From: Caldicellulosiruptor naganoensis
GTDB taxonomy: Bacteria; Bacillota; Thermoanaerobacteria; Caldicellulosiruptorales; Caldicellulosiruptoraceae
NCBI RefSeq assembly: GCF_026914285.1
Contig: NZ_CP113864.1
Coordinates: 1,705,001 to 1,769,000 of the forward strand
Reading direction: 5' to 3'
DNA length: 64,000 bases
Positions 46,202-54,056 of this stretch are shown one piece after another. How positions within the stretch are numbered: the stretch's first letter is position 1; every line of letters starts with the position of its first letter. The notes beneath the pieces were generated by a model. The model was not told the origin of the DNA and ran no database searches. It was given only the letters and a program-made list of their open reading frames with translations. Both the position numbers and the translations under genes were made by a program.

Positions 46202-46669
46202 TCATATGTCATCCACTTTCGACAAGAGTTTGTCAATCAGGTCATTTAGCTCATCTCTGCACTTTCTGTACTTATCAACGTCTCCACCGTAAGGGTCAAT
46301 TACATCAAGATTTTCTTTGCTATCTAATACATACTCCTTTAGAGTAAAAACTTTGTCCATTACACCAGGATACATATTGATTATTGCTTCTTTATGATAT
46401 TTTTCCATTGTCAAAATTAAACTGCTTTCCTTTATCATATCTTCATTAATCAGCCTTGATACATGAGAAGAAATGTCAATCCCCAGCTCATTCATTACCA
46501 ATACAGCGTTTTTTGATGCTTTTTGTGGGAAAAAAGCAGACAAGCCCGCCGATTCAACCTCAATATTATCTATGTTCATTTTTTTCAGTTTATCTTTCAA
46601 AAGATATTCAGCCATGGGACTCCTACACGTATTGCCTGTGCACACAAAAAGTATCTTTTTCTTGCTCAT
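46202..46669 (-). CDS. Low-molecular-weight phosphatase, YwlE-like (probable protein-arginine phosphatase)
   Basis: 155 residues. The P-loop LFVCTGNTCRSPMAE is the CX5R(S) active site, and DPYGGDVDKYRKCRDEL carries the general-acid Asp. The Thr before the second Cys (GNTCR) is the residue reported in Bacillus YwlE to favour phospho-arginine over phospho-tyrosine. The gene order Sua5 then this phosphatase is also the ywlC-ywlE order of Bacillus. I therefore favour protein-arginine phosphatase, but tyrosine phosphatase remains possible; no McsB kinase is in the window. Its ATG overlaps the Sua5 stop (TGATG). Confidence 0.88.
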   Translation of the reverse strand: MSKKKILFVCTGNTCRSPMAEYLLKDKLKKMNIDNIEVESAGLSAFFPQKASKNAVLVMNELGIDISSHVSRLINEDMIKESSLILTMEKYHKEAIINMYPGVMDKVFTLKEYVLDSKENLDVIDPYGGDVDKYRKCRDELNDLIDKLLSKVDDI

Positions 46670-47709
46670 CACAACACCTCAATCACATTGTATGCTGATG
46701 CTTTTAAAAGCCTGTTTTCAAGCGCAAGATATTCTATTCCAAACTCTCCCCATTCACAGATGATATAATCAACACCAAGGTGGTTAAACCTTCTTAAGGC
46801 AGAAAATAAGTTTTTTCCACATTCTTTATAGTCAAACATACTACCTAATATGATTTTGTATTGAGACTCAAAATTTTGAGCCGTCTCATAAAAGCAAAGT
46901 ATACCAACTTTGTGTCCATTTGTTTCTAAATCCTTCTTTATCTCTTTCATCTTCTCTATTCTCTTGTGAATTTTCCCTTTGACAACTATCATCTTTGCGT
47001 CTGGTGCATAGTGCTTGTACTTCATACCTGGTGCCTTAGGCACAGATAGAATATTACCCGCTAAAATTGAAGGGTCATATTCAATATCCTCCAAAATTTC
47101 TTTCAAAATCGAAAAAGGAACTGCACCTAGACGCAATATATATGGCTTTGATGTGCTCAAATCAATCACAGTTGACTCAAGCCCAAAAGAGCACTTGCCA
47201 CCGTCAATAATCACATCAACCTTGCCAAAAAGATCTTCTATCACATGCTGAGCTTCTGTTGGACTTGGCTTTCCTGATACATTTGCAGACGGTGCTGCAA
47301 CAGGTACACCTGCTAACTTAATTAACTCAAGTGCAATTTTATTACTCGGCATTCTAATGCCAACTGTGTCAAGTCCTGCTGTAACATTGTCAGGAATACA
47401 CTCTTTTTTGGGTAAGACAATAGTAAGAGGTCCTGGCCACAGTCTTTCTATGAGTTTATATACTCTCTTATCAGGAATTTCAGCACACATCTCAAGCATT
47501 TCTATCGAAGATATATGCACGATCAAGGGATTGTCTTGAGGTCTTCCTTTTGCAACAAAAATCTTATCAACTGCCTCTCTTAAAAGCGCATTTGCACCAA
47601 GTCCATAGACAGTCTCTGTTGGGAATGCCACTAAACCTCCATCTCTTAAAATTTGCGCCGCTTTTGAAAGCTCATTGTAATCTATTTTCTCTTTAGCATC
47701 AATTATCAT
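46669..47709 (-). CDS. L-threonylcarbamoyladenylate synthase (Sua5 type)
   Basis: 346 residues. The YrdC-like catalytic domain holds LRDGGLVAFPTETVYGLGAN, KGRPQDNPLIVHI and APSANVSGKPSPT. A linker (PGMKYKHYAPDA) and the C-terminal Sua5 domain of about 130 residues follow. It makes threonylcarbamoyl-AMP for the t6A37 tRNA modification. ATG at 47709 follows GGAG by 8 nt and lies just after the ZIP stop; a GTG at 47727 is possible. It is coupled to the phosphatase gene downstream. Confidence 0.95.
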   Translation of the reverse strand: MIIDAKEKIDYNELSKAAQILRDGGLVAFPTETVYGLGANALLREAVDKIFVAKGRPQDNPLIVHISSIEMLEMCAEIPDKRVYKLIERLWPGPLTIVLPKKECIPDNVTAGLDTVGIRMPSNKIALELIKLAGVPVAAPSANVSGKPSPTEAQHVIEDLFGKVDVIIDGGKCSFGLESTVIDLSTSKPYILRLGAVPFSILKEILEDIEYDPSILAGNILSVPKAPGMKYKHYAPDAKMIVVKGKIHKRIEKMKEIKKDLETNGHKVGILCFYETAQNFESQYKIILGSMFDYKECGKNLFSALRRFNHLGVDYIICEWGEFGIEYLALENRLLKASAYNVIEVL

Positions 47710-47711
47710 AG

Positions 47712-48443
47712 TCACAGCTCCAACCACTCCAATAATATTAGTGAAAAAACTATCCCAATCATGTTTGAGATCGCAGAAAGTTTAAAATTTTCTTTTCGGC
47801 TATACTCAGGGATCATCTCGCTCATAACAAAATAAAGCATTGCCCCTGCAGCTGCCATGAGACAGCCCGCCATCAAAAGCTTAGTAATAGAGCTTAATAA
47901 GCTTCCTATCAGACAACCAATCCCCGTAGGAATTCCAGACAAAAAGGCAATTTTAAGTATGTCAATATTCCTTCTTTTTGCAATCTTAAATGGAATGGCA
48001 AGTGCAAAACCCTCAGGTATATCATGAATAATTATCATAATTCCAACCAAAATTCCAAATCTATGATTGTAGATAAAACTGCTGCCAATTGCTAAACCTT
48101 CTGGAAAGTTATGAAAAGCAATTTCAATCGAAATTAAAACTCCGCTTTTTACATATTTATTTTTTGCAAGGATTGAATTTGTGTTCAAATATCTTTCAAT
48201 TATTCCAATTGTTATATACGAAGTAATTAAAATTGCTATACAAGCCAGCAAAATTGAAAGACTTAACGCCTCAGGAATAAGTCCAAAACTAATAATACCC
48301 AACATTAGCCCTGATGTAAAACCTATCAAAGTGTCAATTGCCTTTTCATTTTTAAAGGAGAAAAATAAAGTAAAAGCTGCACCAATACATGCACCTACTA
48401 TTCCACAAAAAAATGCAAACAGGTTGAAAGTTACAAAATCCAT
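47712..48443 (-). CDS. ZIP family metal transporter
   Basis: 243 residues with about eight membrane segments. The metal-path motif IEIAFHNFPEGLAIGSSF is in helix 4 and MIIIHDIPEGFALAIP in helix 5; both HNxPEG and HDxPEG are classic ZIP ligands. It probably imports zinc or another divalent metal across the cell membrane. No metal-box operator was evident. The Sua5 gene follows by 2 nt. Confidence 0.92.
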   Translation of the reverse strand: MDFVTFNLFAFFCGIVGACIGAAFTLFFSFKNEKAIDTLIGFTSGLMLGIISFGLIPEALSLSILLACIAILITSYITIGIIERYLNTNSILAKNKYVKSGVLISIEIAFHNFPEGLAIGSSFIYNHRFGILVGIMIIIHDIPEGFALAIPFKIAKRRNIDILKIAFLSGIPTGIGCLIGSLLSSITKLLMAGCLMAAAGAMLYFVMSEMIPEYSRKENFKLSAISNMIGIVFSLILLEWLEL

Positions 48444-48520
48444 TACATCTTTTAGAGGGATGAATGTTCATTTAAATATTATGACAAAGTGCAAATCTTT
48501 ATAAACAAAAATACAAATAT

Positions 48521-49294
48521 TTATCTTGCTGGCTCTGCCTTGCTGTAAACTGTTCTCAAAATAACAATAGTAACTCTTCTGTTAAGAGCCCTTCCTTCAG
48601 GTGTTTTATTTGATGCAATTGGCCTATATTCCCCATATCCCACAACAGAAAATCTTTCTGGTTTTACTTTTGAAACTCTTAAAATTTCTTGTAAAACAGT
48701 AGTCGCTCTTGCAGTTGAAAGCTCCCAGTTTGAATAAAAGTACTTGTTATGGATTGGGACATTGTCTGTGTGGCCTTCAATCCTGATATTATTATTCGGA
48801 ACTTTTTCCAAAATCTTTGCAATTTCATGCACAACTTCTTTTGCCTGACGCGTCAGCTGCGCAGAGCCACTGTTAAAGAGAACATCTTTAAGTAAGATTG
48901 ATAGTCCTCTTTCTTCCTGTATCACAAGCACTTTGCCCTCGATGCCGTGTTCTTTAATAAGACTTAAAACTTGCTTCTGGATATCATTTATCATCTCTTC
49001 CTCAGTCATCTGTTTGTTTTTGGTTGTTCCACCAATATCAGTATTTGTTCCTTTTACATTTTTACCTGAAAGTCCTTCTAAAATAGACGGACCAGAATTT
49101 TCGAAGATATATGCAGTACCTTTTAAAACAGAGGTTAGTGATTCAGTGAAATTTTTAAACTTGTCAATATCAAGTTTGCTCATCGAATACATAACAATAA
49201 AATAGATAAGTAAAAGAGTTATTAAGTCAGCATAAGTAATAAGCCATCTCTCATGGTTTTCCTTTTCCGGCTCCTCAACTCTTTTAACCGCCAT
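48521..49294 (-). CDS. motB: Flagellar motor stator protein MotB
   Basis: 257 residues. One membrane helix near residues 18-40 (WLITYADLITLLLIYFIVMY) carries the proton/sodium-binding Asp23. A plug/linker region follows, then an OmpA-like peptidoglycan-binding domain (NIRIEGHTDNVPIHNKYF, NWELSTARATTVLQEIL, LNRRVTIVI). It anchors the stator to the wall and forms the ion channel with MotA. It follows motA by 5 nt. Confidence 0.95.
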   Translation of the reverse strand: MAVKRVEEPEKENHERWLITYADLITLLLIYFIVMYSMSKLDIDKFKNFTESLTSVLKGTAYIFENSGPSILEGLSGKNVKGTNTDIGGTTKNKQMTEEEMINDIQKQVLSLIKEHGIEGKVLVIQEERGLSILLKDVLFNSGSAQLTRQAKEVVHEIAKILEKVPNNNIRIEGHTDNVPIHNKYFYSNWELSTARATTVLQEILRVSKVKPERFSVVGYGEYRPIASNKTPEGRALNRRVTIVILRTVYSKAEPAR

Positions 49295-49299
49295 CTATA

Positions 49300-50097
49300 T
49301 CAACCCCCAACAGTAGCGCTCGCAGCCTCTGTTGCCTGCTTTTCTTTTTGACCACCTTCGTGGATCATTCCTCCAATTTTCTCTCTGAGTATTCTTGGGT
49401 TTTCACCAGCTTGAATTGATAAAAGTCCTTCAACAATAATTTCATTTAACATTCGTTCTTGTTTTGCCTTTGTCTTAATTTTTTTACCAAAGTTAAGCCA
49501 AATAAGGTTTGCAGAAGACACACCATAAAGAGTTGCAACAAACGCAACTGCAATAGCAGGACCCAATTCATCAGGATTTGATATGTTACCCAAAACCGAA
49601 ATTAACCCCATAACAGTACCAATAATACCCATTGTAGGTGCATAACCACCTGCTGCTTCAAAAACCTCTGCTGCACTTTTTAATTCATTTTCTGCAAGAT
49701 ATACCTCTCTGTCTAAAATGTCCCTTATGACCTCACCTTCAATTCCATCAACAACCAGACCTAAACCCTTTTTCAAAAGCGGATTTTGAATATTGGGAAT
49801 CTCCTGCTCTAAAGCCAAAAGTCCTTCTTTTCGTGCTCTATCAGAAAGCTGCACAAGCTGTTCAACAATCCCCGCAAAGTCAATCTTTTTGTCCATGAAC
49901 ACCATTTTCAGATGCTTTATTGCAAGCTTTATCTCAGACATTGGAAACGAAACCAACACAGCTGCAGTTGTTCCTCCAAACACAATCAGTGCAGCAGAAA
50001 TCTGTAAAAGCTTTGCCGGATTACCCTTCTCAATTATAAATGCAGTCAAAAGTGAACAAAACCCCAAAATTAGCCCACCAATTGACAGTATATCCAT
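49300..50097 (-). CDS. motA: Flagellar motor stator protein MotA
   Basis: 265 residues with four membrane segments. MDILSIGGLILGFCSLLTAF, FGGTTAAVLVSFPMSEIKLA, EAAGGYAPTMGIIGTVMGLI (channel Pro/Gly region) and AIAVAFVATLYGVSSANLIW match the family. The cytoplasmic loop (DRARKEGLLALEQEI) contacts FliG. It forms the stator with MotB, adjacent. Confidence 0.96.
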   Translation of the reverse strand: MDILSIGGLILGFCSLLTAFIIEKGNPAKLLQISAALIVFGGTTAAVLVSFPMSEIKLAIKHLKMVFMDKKIDFAGIVEQLVQLSDRARKEGLLALEQEIPNIQNPLLKKGLGLVVDGIEGEVIRDILDREVYLAENELKSAAEVFEAAGGYAPTMGIIGTVMGLISVLGNISNPDELGPAIAVAFVATLYGVSSANLIWLNFGKKIKTKAKQERMLNEIIVEGLLSIQAGENPRILREKIGGMIHEGGQKEKQATEAASATVGG

Positions 50098-50157
50098 CTT
50101 CCTTCATCATCCCTCTTTTGAAATTTTGCACACTCTGTCTAATCGATTATCGGCAAA

Positions 50158-51225
50158 TTAGCTAACTTCTTTTAATTTTTCTGTTTGAAAGTGAGTAATG
50201 AGCGCATCAATTATCTCGTCAAGGTCTCCGTCCAAAATCTGTTCAAGCTTGTAAAGTGTCAAACCAATTCTGTGGTCTGTAACTCTTCCTTGAGGAAAGT
50301 TATAAGTTCGGATTCTTTCACTTCTGTCACCTGTTCCAACCTGGCTTCGCCTTTGTGACTCTATCTCTTTTTGTTGTAAAGACTGGTAATAATCGTATAG
50401 TCTTGCTCTGAGTATTTTCATTGCTCTGTCTTTGTTTGCATGCTGTGACCTCTCATCTTGGCAGGATACCACAATTCCTGTAGGTTTGTGAGTAATTCTT
50501 ACAGCAGATTCTGTTTTGTTTACATGCTGGCCTCCTGCACCACTTGCTCTGAATGTCTCAATCTCAAGGTCCTCTTCTCTTATCTCAACCTCCACTTCCT
50601 CAACCTCAGGAAGCACTGCCACAGTTGCTGTGGAGGTATGGATTCTGCCACCTGATTCTGTAACTGGCACTCTTTGGACTCTGTGAACGCCACTTTCGTA
50701 TTTTAATCTGCTATATGCTCCTTTGCCGCTTATCATAAATATGACCTCTTTAAAACCATCAAGGTCACTTTCACTTGTTGACATCACTTCAACCTTCCAA
50801 TTCTTTCTCTCAGCGTACCTTGAATACATTCTAAAAAGCTCTGCAGCAAAAAGTGCTGCTTCTTCACCACCCGCACCTGCTCTTATCTCCATTATAACAT
50901 TTTTTTCGTCGTTTGGGTCCTTGGGCAAAAGCAAAATTTTTAGTTCTCTTTCAACAATTTCTTTTTGTTCTTTCGCTTGATTTAGCTCCTCTTTTACAAG
51001 CTCTTCAAAATCTTCGTCAAGGTTTGTATCTAAAAGTTCCTCAGCTTCTTCAATTGTTTTTATTATCCTTTTGTACTCTCTGAACTTTTCAACAATTGGT
51101 TGCAAACTGCTGTGTTCCTTCATAAGTCTTTGCCACTCTTGATTGTTGCTTATTATCTCAGGATCTGCTATTTTCTTTTCAAGTTCTAAATATTTTTCCT
51201 CAATCACCTGAAGTTTTTCTATCAT
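50158..51225 (-). CDS. prfA: Peptide chain release factor 1
   Basis: 355 residues. The GGQ loop is [20 protein letters not shown] near residue 228, the target of PrmC methylation. Domain 2 has the [17 protein letters not shown] and [20 protein letters not shown] segments typical of RF1. It releases peptides at UAA and UAG. It follows prmC by 24 nt. Confidence 0.97.
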   Translation of the reverse strand: MIEKLQVIEEKYLELEKKIADPEIISNNQEWQRLMKEHSSLQPIVEKFREYKRIIKTIEEAEELLDTNLDEDFEELVKEELNQAKEQKEIVERELKILLLPKDPNDEKNVIMEIRAGAGGEEAALFAAELFRMYSRYAERKNWKVEVMSTSESDLDGFKEVIFMISGKGAYSRLKYESGVHRVQRVPVTESGGRIHTSTATVAVLPEVEEVEVEIREEDLEIETFRASGAGGQHVNKTESAVRITHKPTGIVVSCQDERSQHANKDRAMKILRARLYDYYQSLQQKEIESQRRSQVGTGDRSERIRTYNFPQGRVTDHRIGLTLYKLEQILDGDLDEIIDALITHFQTEKLKEVS

Positions 51226-51249
51226 CTAATCACCCCTACTGTTATATTT

Positions 51250-52119
51250 TTACCCCAAAGTTGCATATACGCATCTTTCTATATTGTTTAAGTCTTTCTT
51301 TGACTTTATATCAACATAGCCAAAATCCTGTAAAATCCTTTTTACCTGATGTGCTTGACTGTATCCTACTTCAAAAATAAGATACCCACCTTTTTTCAAA
51401 TACTGCTTGGCATTTTTAGCTATCTCACAAAAATAATACAATCCATTTTCTTTTGCAAATAGAGCTTGCTTAGGTTCTTTTAAAACCCTTTTATCAAGCC
51501 TTGAAAACTCTTCCTCAGAAATATAAGGTGGATTGCTAAAAATTGCATCAAACTTATGCAAAGATGGTATGTTTTTGAACAAATTACTTTTAACAAATTC
51601 AATCCTATCTTTTACCTCATTTAACTCCGCATTTTTCTTAGCAATTTTTAGAACGTTCTCTGAGATATCAACTGCTACAACCTTGCAAGGTAAAAATTTA
51701 CAAAGTGCAATTGCAATACAGCCGCTACCTGTCCCTATATCAAGAAACCGAAGATTTTCTTTCCCCTCAAAAAGCTCGATTGCAATCTCTATCAAAGTTT
51801 CTGTGTCAAAACGTGGAATTAGAACATTCTCATCTACATAAAATTCAAGACCCATAAAATAGGCTTTGTTTGTACAGTACTGCAGAGGATAGTCCATTGT
51901 GTATTTTTTTGCCGCAGAAATTATTCTTTGATAATCCTCTTCTTCAACAGTCAACTCCTTTTCTAATACAACCTTTGTTTTATCGATATTGAGTATCTGA
52001 GAAACAAGCAAAATGGCAACCTTTTTATAATCTTCGCCATTTTCCACACAGTAGGGTTTCAAAATCTCTCTTACTTGTTCTAAAACATCACCAAGCTTTT
52101 TCCCTGTACTACCATTCAT
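51250..52119 (-). CDS. prmC: Release-factor glutamine methyltransferase PrmC
   Basis: 289 residues. LRFLDIGTGSGCIAIALCKF is the SAM-binding motif I, and FDAIFSNPPYISEEEF holds the NPPY catalytic motif that binds the Gln of the GGQ loop. The N-terminal helical domain (YPLQYCTNKAYFMGLEFYVD) precedes it. It methylates RF1/RF2, whose gene lies next in the operon. Confidence 0.95.
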   Translation of the reverse strand: MNGSTGKKLGDVLEQVREILKPYCVENGEDYKKVAILLVSQILNIDKTKVVLEKELTVEEEDYQRIISAAKKYTMDYPLQYCTNKAYFMGLEFYVDENVLIPRFDTETLIEIAIELFEGKENLRFLDIGTGSGCIAIALCKFLPCKVVAVDISENVLKIAKKNAELNEVKDRIEFVKSNLFKNIPSLHKFDAIFSNPPYISEEEFSRLDKRVLKEPKQALFAKENGLYYFCEIAKNAKQYLKKGGYLIFEVGYSQAHQVKRILQDFGYVDIKSKKDLNNIERCVYATLG

Positions 52120-53050
52120 CTAAACTTTTATCCTCCGGAATGACCTCTTTTAATGCTTCAATTGCAACCTCTATCTGCTTTTCATCAGGCTCTCTTGTTG
52201 TTATGTTCTGAAGCCAAAGTCCAGGGTATGAGACTATCTTGGCAAGGAGGCTTTCGCTCTTTCCCACCCATCTTATTACCTCATATGAAATACCAACAAT
52301 TACAGGCAAAAGTAAAAGCCTCAAGACCGTTCTTAGCCAAATTGATTGCCAACCTGACAATGTAAATATAATGATGCTTATGATTATTACAATAAACAGA
52401 AAACTTGTGCCACAGCGAGGATGGCGGGTAGAAAACTTTTTTATATTTTCAACATTTAGTTCATAACCATTTTCATATGCAAATATTGTCTTGTGCTCTG
52501 CACCATGGTATTCAAATACCCTTTTTATCTCTTTCATCTGTGATGCAAAAACCAGATACAAAATAAAAACTATTACTCTCACTATTCCCTCTATCATATT
52601 TTTACCAAAGTTGTTTATATCAAATTTTTCAAAAATTTCAACAGACCATGTTGGTATATAAAAAAACAAAAGTATTCCCAATATAAGTGACAGCGCAACT
52701 GAAAAGTAAATTGCGATGTCACTAATACCAATTTTCTGAAAAAATCTCTTCTCAAAAAGTCTGTCAAAGAAGTCCTTTTGCTTTTTCTTCTCTTCTTGTG
52801 GCAAATCTTCCATAGCAATGTCAGCCGATTTAATTAAAGCCTTCGTTCCTAACACCATTTGCTCAAATAGAATAAAAATCCCTCTTATAAAGGGAATTTT
52901 CTTAAGTCTATTTGTATCATCTATATGCAAATCCTTTACTTCTTTGTAAATTTCTCCGTTTGGTTTTCTTATCACAATTGAAACCTTTTTTGGCCCTTTC
53001 ATCATGATACCTTCAATCAGGGCCATACCACCAATTGTAGTTTTTTTCAT
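52109..53050 (-). CDS. DUF1385 membrane protein (YqhQ-like)
   Basis: About 313 residues. TTIGGMALIEGIMMKGPKKV at the start and the YHGAEHKTIFAYENGYELNV segment define the DUF1385 family. At least four membrane helices lie in the middle and C-terminal half (IYFSVALSLILGILLFFYIP; SFLFIVIIISIIIFTL). The function is unknown. Several in-frame ATGs occur; 53050 is chosen because AGGAAG lies 6 nt upstream. It overlaps prmC by 11 nt, and the rpmE-yqhQ-prmC-prfA order is common in Bacillota. Confidence 0.9.
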   Translation of the reverse strand: MKKTTIGGMALIEGIMMKGPKKVSIVIRKPNGEIYKEVKDLHIDDTNRLKKIPFIRGIFILFEQMVLGTKALIKSADIAMEDLPQEEKKKQKDFFDRLFEKRFFQKIGISDIAIYFSVALSLILGILLFFYIPTWSVEIFEKFDINNFGKNMIEGIVRVIVFILYLVFASQMKEIKRVFEYHGAEHKTIFAYENGYELNVENIKKFSTRHPRCGTSFLFIVIIISIIIFTLSGWQSIWLRTVLRLLLLPVIVGISYEVIRWVGKSESLLAKIVSYPGLWLQNITTREPDEKQIEVAIEALKEVIPEDKSLDEW

Positions 53051-53079
53051 CCTCATCTTCCTATTCCACAAAAATTTAT

Positions 53080-53109
53080 AAAATAAAAAGGATTAGCACA
53101 GGCTAATCC
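53080..53109 (-). terminator. Terminator after rpmE
   Basis: GGATTAGC (53102-53109 read on minus) pairs with GCTAATCC (53090-53097) around a 4-nt loop, followed by TTTTTATTTT. Confidence 0.85.
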
Positions 53110-53134
53110 CCTTTCTGTGTGTACACCTGATGTT

Positions 53135-53344
53135 TTATTTCTGTTCAATACCATACTTCTTCATAAATCTCTCAACTCTTCCTGTTGTATCAACAAATTT
53201 TTGCTTACCTGTGAAGTATGGATGGCATTTAGAACAAATTTCTACATGGATTTCTTTCTTTGTTGAACCAGTAATAAATGTCTCACCACATGCACATCTT
53301 ACGACTGCGTCATGATAATATGGTGGATGGATTCCTTCCTTCAT
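53135..53344 (-). CDS. rpmE: 50S ribosomal protein L31 (zinc-binding C+ form)
   Basis: 69 residues. [20 protein letters not shown] and [20 protein letters not shown] hold four Cys (CxC and CxxC), the zinc-binding paralogue. ATG at 53344 has AGGAGG 8 nt upstream; a GTG 9 nt earlier lies inside that ribosome site. A promoter lies at 53431-53459. Confidence 0.96.
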   Translation of the reverse strand: MKEGIHPPYYHDAVVRCACGETFITGSTKKEIHVEICSKCHPYFTGKQKFVDTTGRVERFMKKYGIEQK

Positions 53345-53430
53345 TCTTTTCACCTCCTGCTAAAATTTATGTTAAATTATGTTATTTTTAAAGCTCTTGG
53401 CTTTTTCAATATCCATAAAGACGCAAAAAT

Positions 53431-53459
53431 ATTTTACAACAGTTATGTATCTTTTACAA
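53431..53459 (-). promoter_or_regulatory. Predicted promoter of rpmE
   Basis: Minus strand: TTGTAA (53454-53459), 17 nt, TAAAAT (53431-53436). An approximately 85-nt leader follows. Confidence 0.6.
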
Positions 53460-53511
53460 GAGCTTTTTAAAAGAATAAAAAACAACTTTCAACAACTTCT
53501 TTAAAACTCTT

Positions 53512-53808
53512 TCATTTTGGCTCAACCAAAGCTATCTGAGAAAAGTCTTTATCATTGTGAAGAAGGAATAAATTGTTTTCAATCGCTATTTGTGCAATTA
53601 TAACATCAATTGTACTTCTTATATTGATTCCTTTTTTCTTGCATTTAAAATATAACTCTGCAGCTTTTTCATATGATTCTTTACCGTTCTTTAAATCATA
53701 GAATCTCTGGGTACTTAAATACTCCTTGAGCAGTTTGAATTCTCTCTCATCCTTCCCAACTTGCAAAACTTCCTGATACACTACATTGCAAATACCAAAT
53801 GGTATATT
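53512..53808 (-). pseudogene. VapC-like PIN-domain toxin, N-terminus missing
   Basis: The frame from ATG 53781 gives 89 residues: VYQEVLQVGKDEREFKLLKE, YEKAAELYFKCKKKGINIRS, TIDVIIAQIAIENNLFLLHN, DKDFSQIAL. These are the middle and end of a PIN domain, with the late Asp pair and the TIDVIIA motif. The expected first 35-40 residues with the catalytic DTSVW-type Asp are absent: the region between the antitoxin stop (53811) and this frame is only 30 nt and reads NNIPFGICNV. An internal deletion probably removed the start, so no RNase activity is expected. Confidence 0.8.
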
Positions 53809-53810
53809 AT

Positions 53811-53988
53811 TTAATTGTAATCTTCGGCAAATGAAATTTTGCCTCTTAGATCTGACAATTTCTTTCGACTGTGATTCTCAACAAATTCTTTTAAAGCCAT
53901 CTCAACGGCTTCCTTCTTTGTTTTAACACCTGCTATTCTTCATCGCTTTTTTTAAAAGTTCATCATTCAAAATTATATTTGTCCTCAC
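53811..53988 (-). pseudogene. VapB-like antitoxin with one-base frameshift
   Basis: Starts GTG at 53988 after AGGAGGTGTATAAAG and reads RTNIILNDELLKKAMKN, then runs to a stop. Removing one base near 53940 restores IAGVKTKKEAVEMALKEFVE followed by RKKLSDLRGKISFAEDYN and a stop at 53811. This is the typical ribbon-helix-helix VapB with its toxin-binding tail. Antitoxin frameshift and toxin truncation together indicate a dead locus. Confidence 0.82.
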
Positions 53989-54002
53989 CTTTATACACCT
54001 CC

Positions 54003-54026
54003 TAATGTGTATTCTAATACACATTA
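54003..54026. promoter_or_regulatory. Palindromic operator of the VapBC locus
   Basis: TAATGTGTATT (54003-54013) and its exact complement AATACACATTA (54016-54026) flank a 2-nt centre, a perfect 24-bp palindrome. It overlaps the -10 of the promoter for the antitoxin and fits autorepression by a ribbon-helix-helix VapB. Confidence 0.75.
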
Positions 54027-54039
54027 ATTCTTTTGCCAA
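54011..54039 (-). promoter_or_regulatory. Predicted promoter of vapBC
   Basis: Minus strand: TTGGCA (54034-54039), 17 nt, TAGAAT (54011-54016). The -10 covers the centre of the operator palindrome. Confidence 0.65.
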
Positions 54040-54056
54040 TTCAATTAAATCCCTAC

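Larger units (their letters stand above)
43682..46205 (-). pseudogene. rlmH: rlmH split by IS1634-type element (23S rRNA methyltransferase)
   Basis: RlmH is the SPOUT methyltransferase that makes m3-pseudouridine at position 1915 of 23S rRNA. The 5' part (46205 down to 46023) encodes MIRVICVGTIKERYFKEAAE and on to REAEKILK. The 3' part (43963 down to 43682) encodes KDGQYVVVFDIKGTQLSSEE, FVIGGSNGISDAIKKRAN, the SAM-binding knot, and ends GFTIIKGIKYHK. Joining these restores 154 codons in frame, the normal length. The IS copy B and a 77-bp duplication lie between. Its ATG overlaps the ywlE-like stop (ATGA). Neither half alone would form the knot plus dimer interface. Confidence 0.92.

Noticed and set aside
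53390..53466. Long-range inverted repeat AAAGCTCTTG / CAAGAGCTTT around the rpmE promoter
   Set aside because: One arm overlaps the -35 region and would not be transcribed, so it cannot be an RNA leader structure; probably chance.
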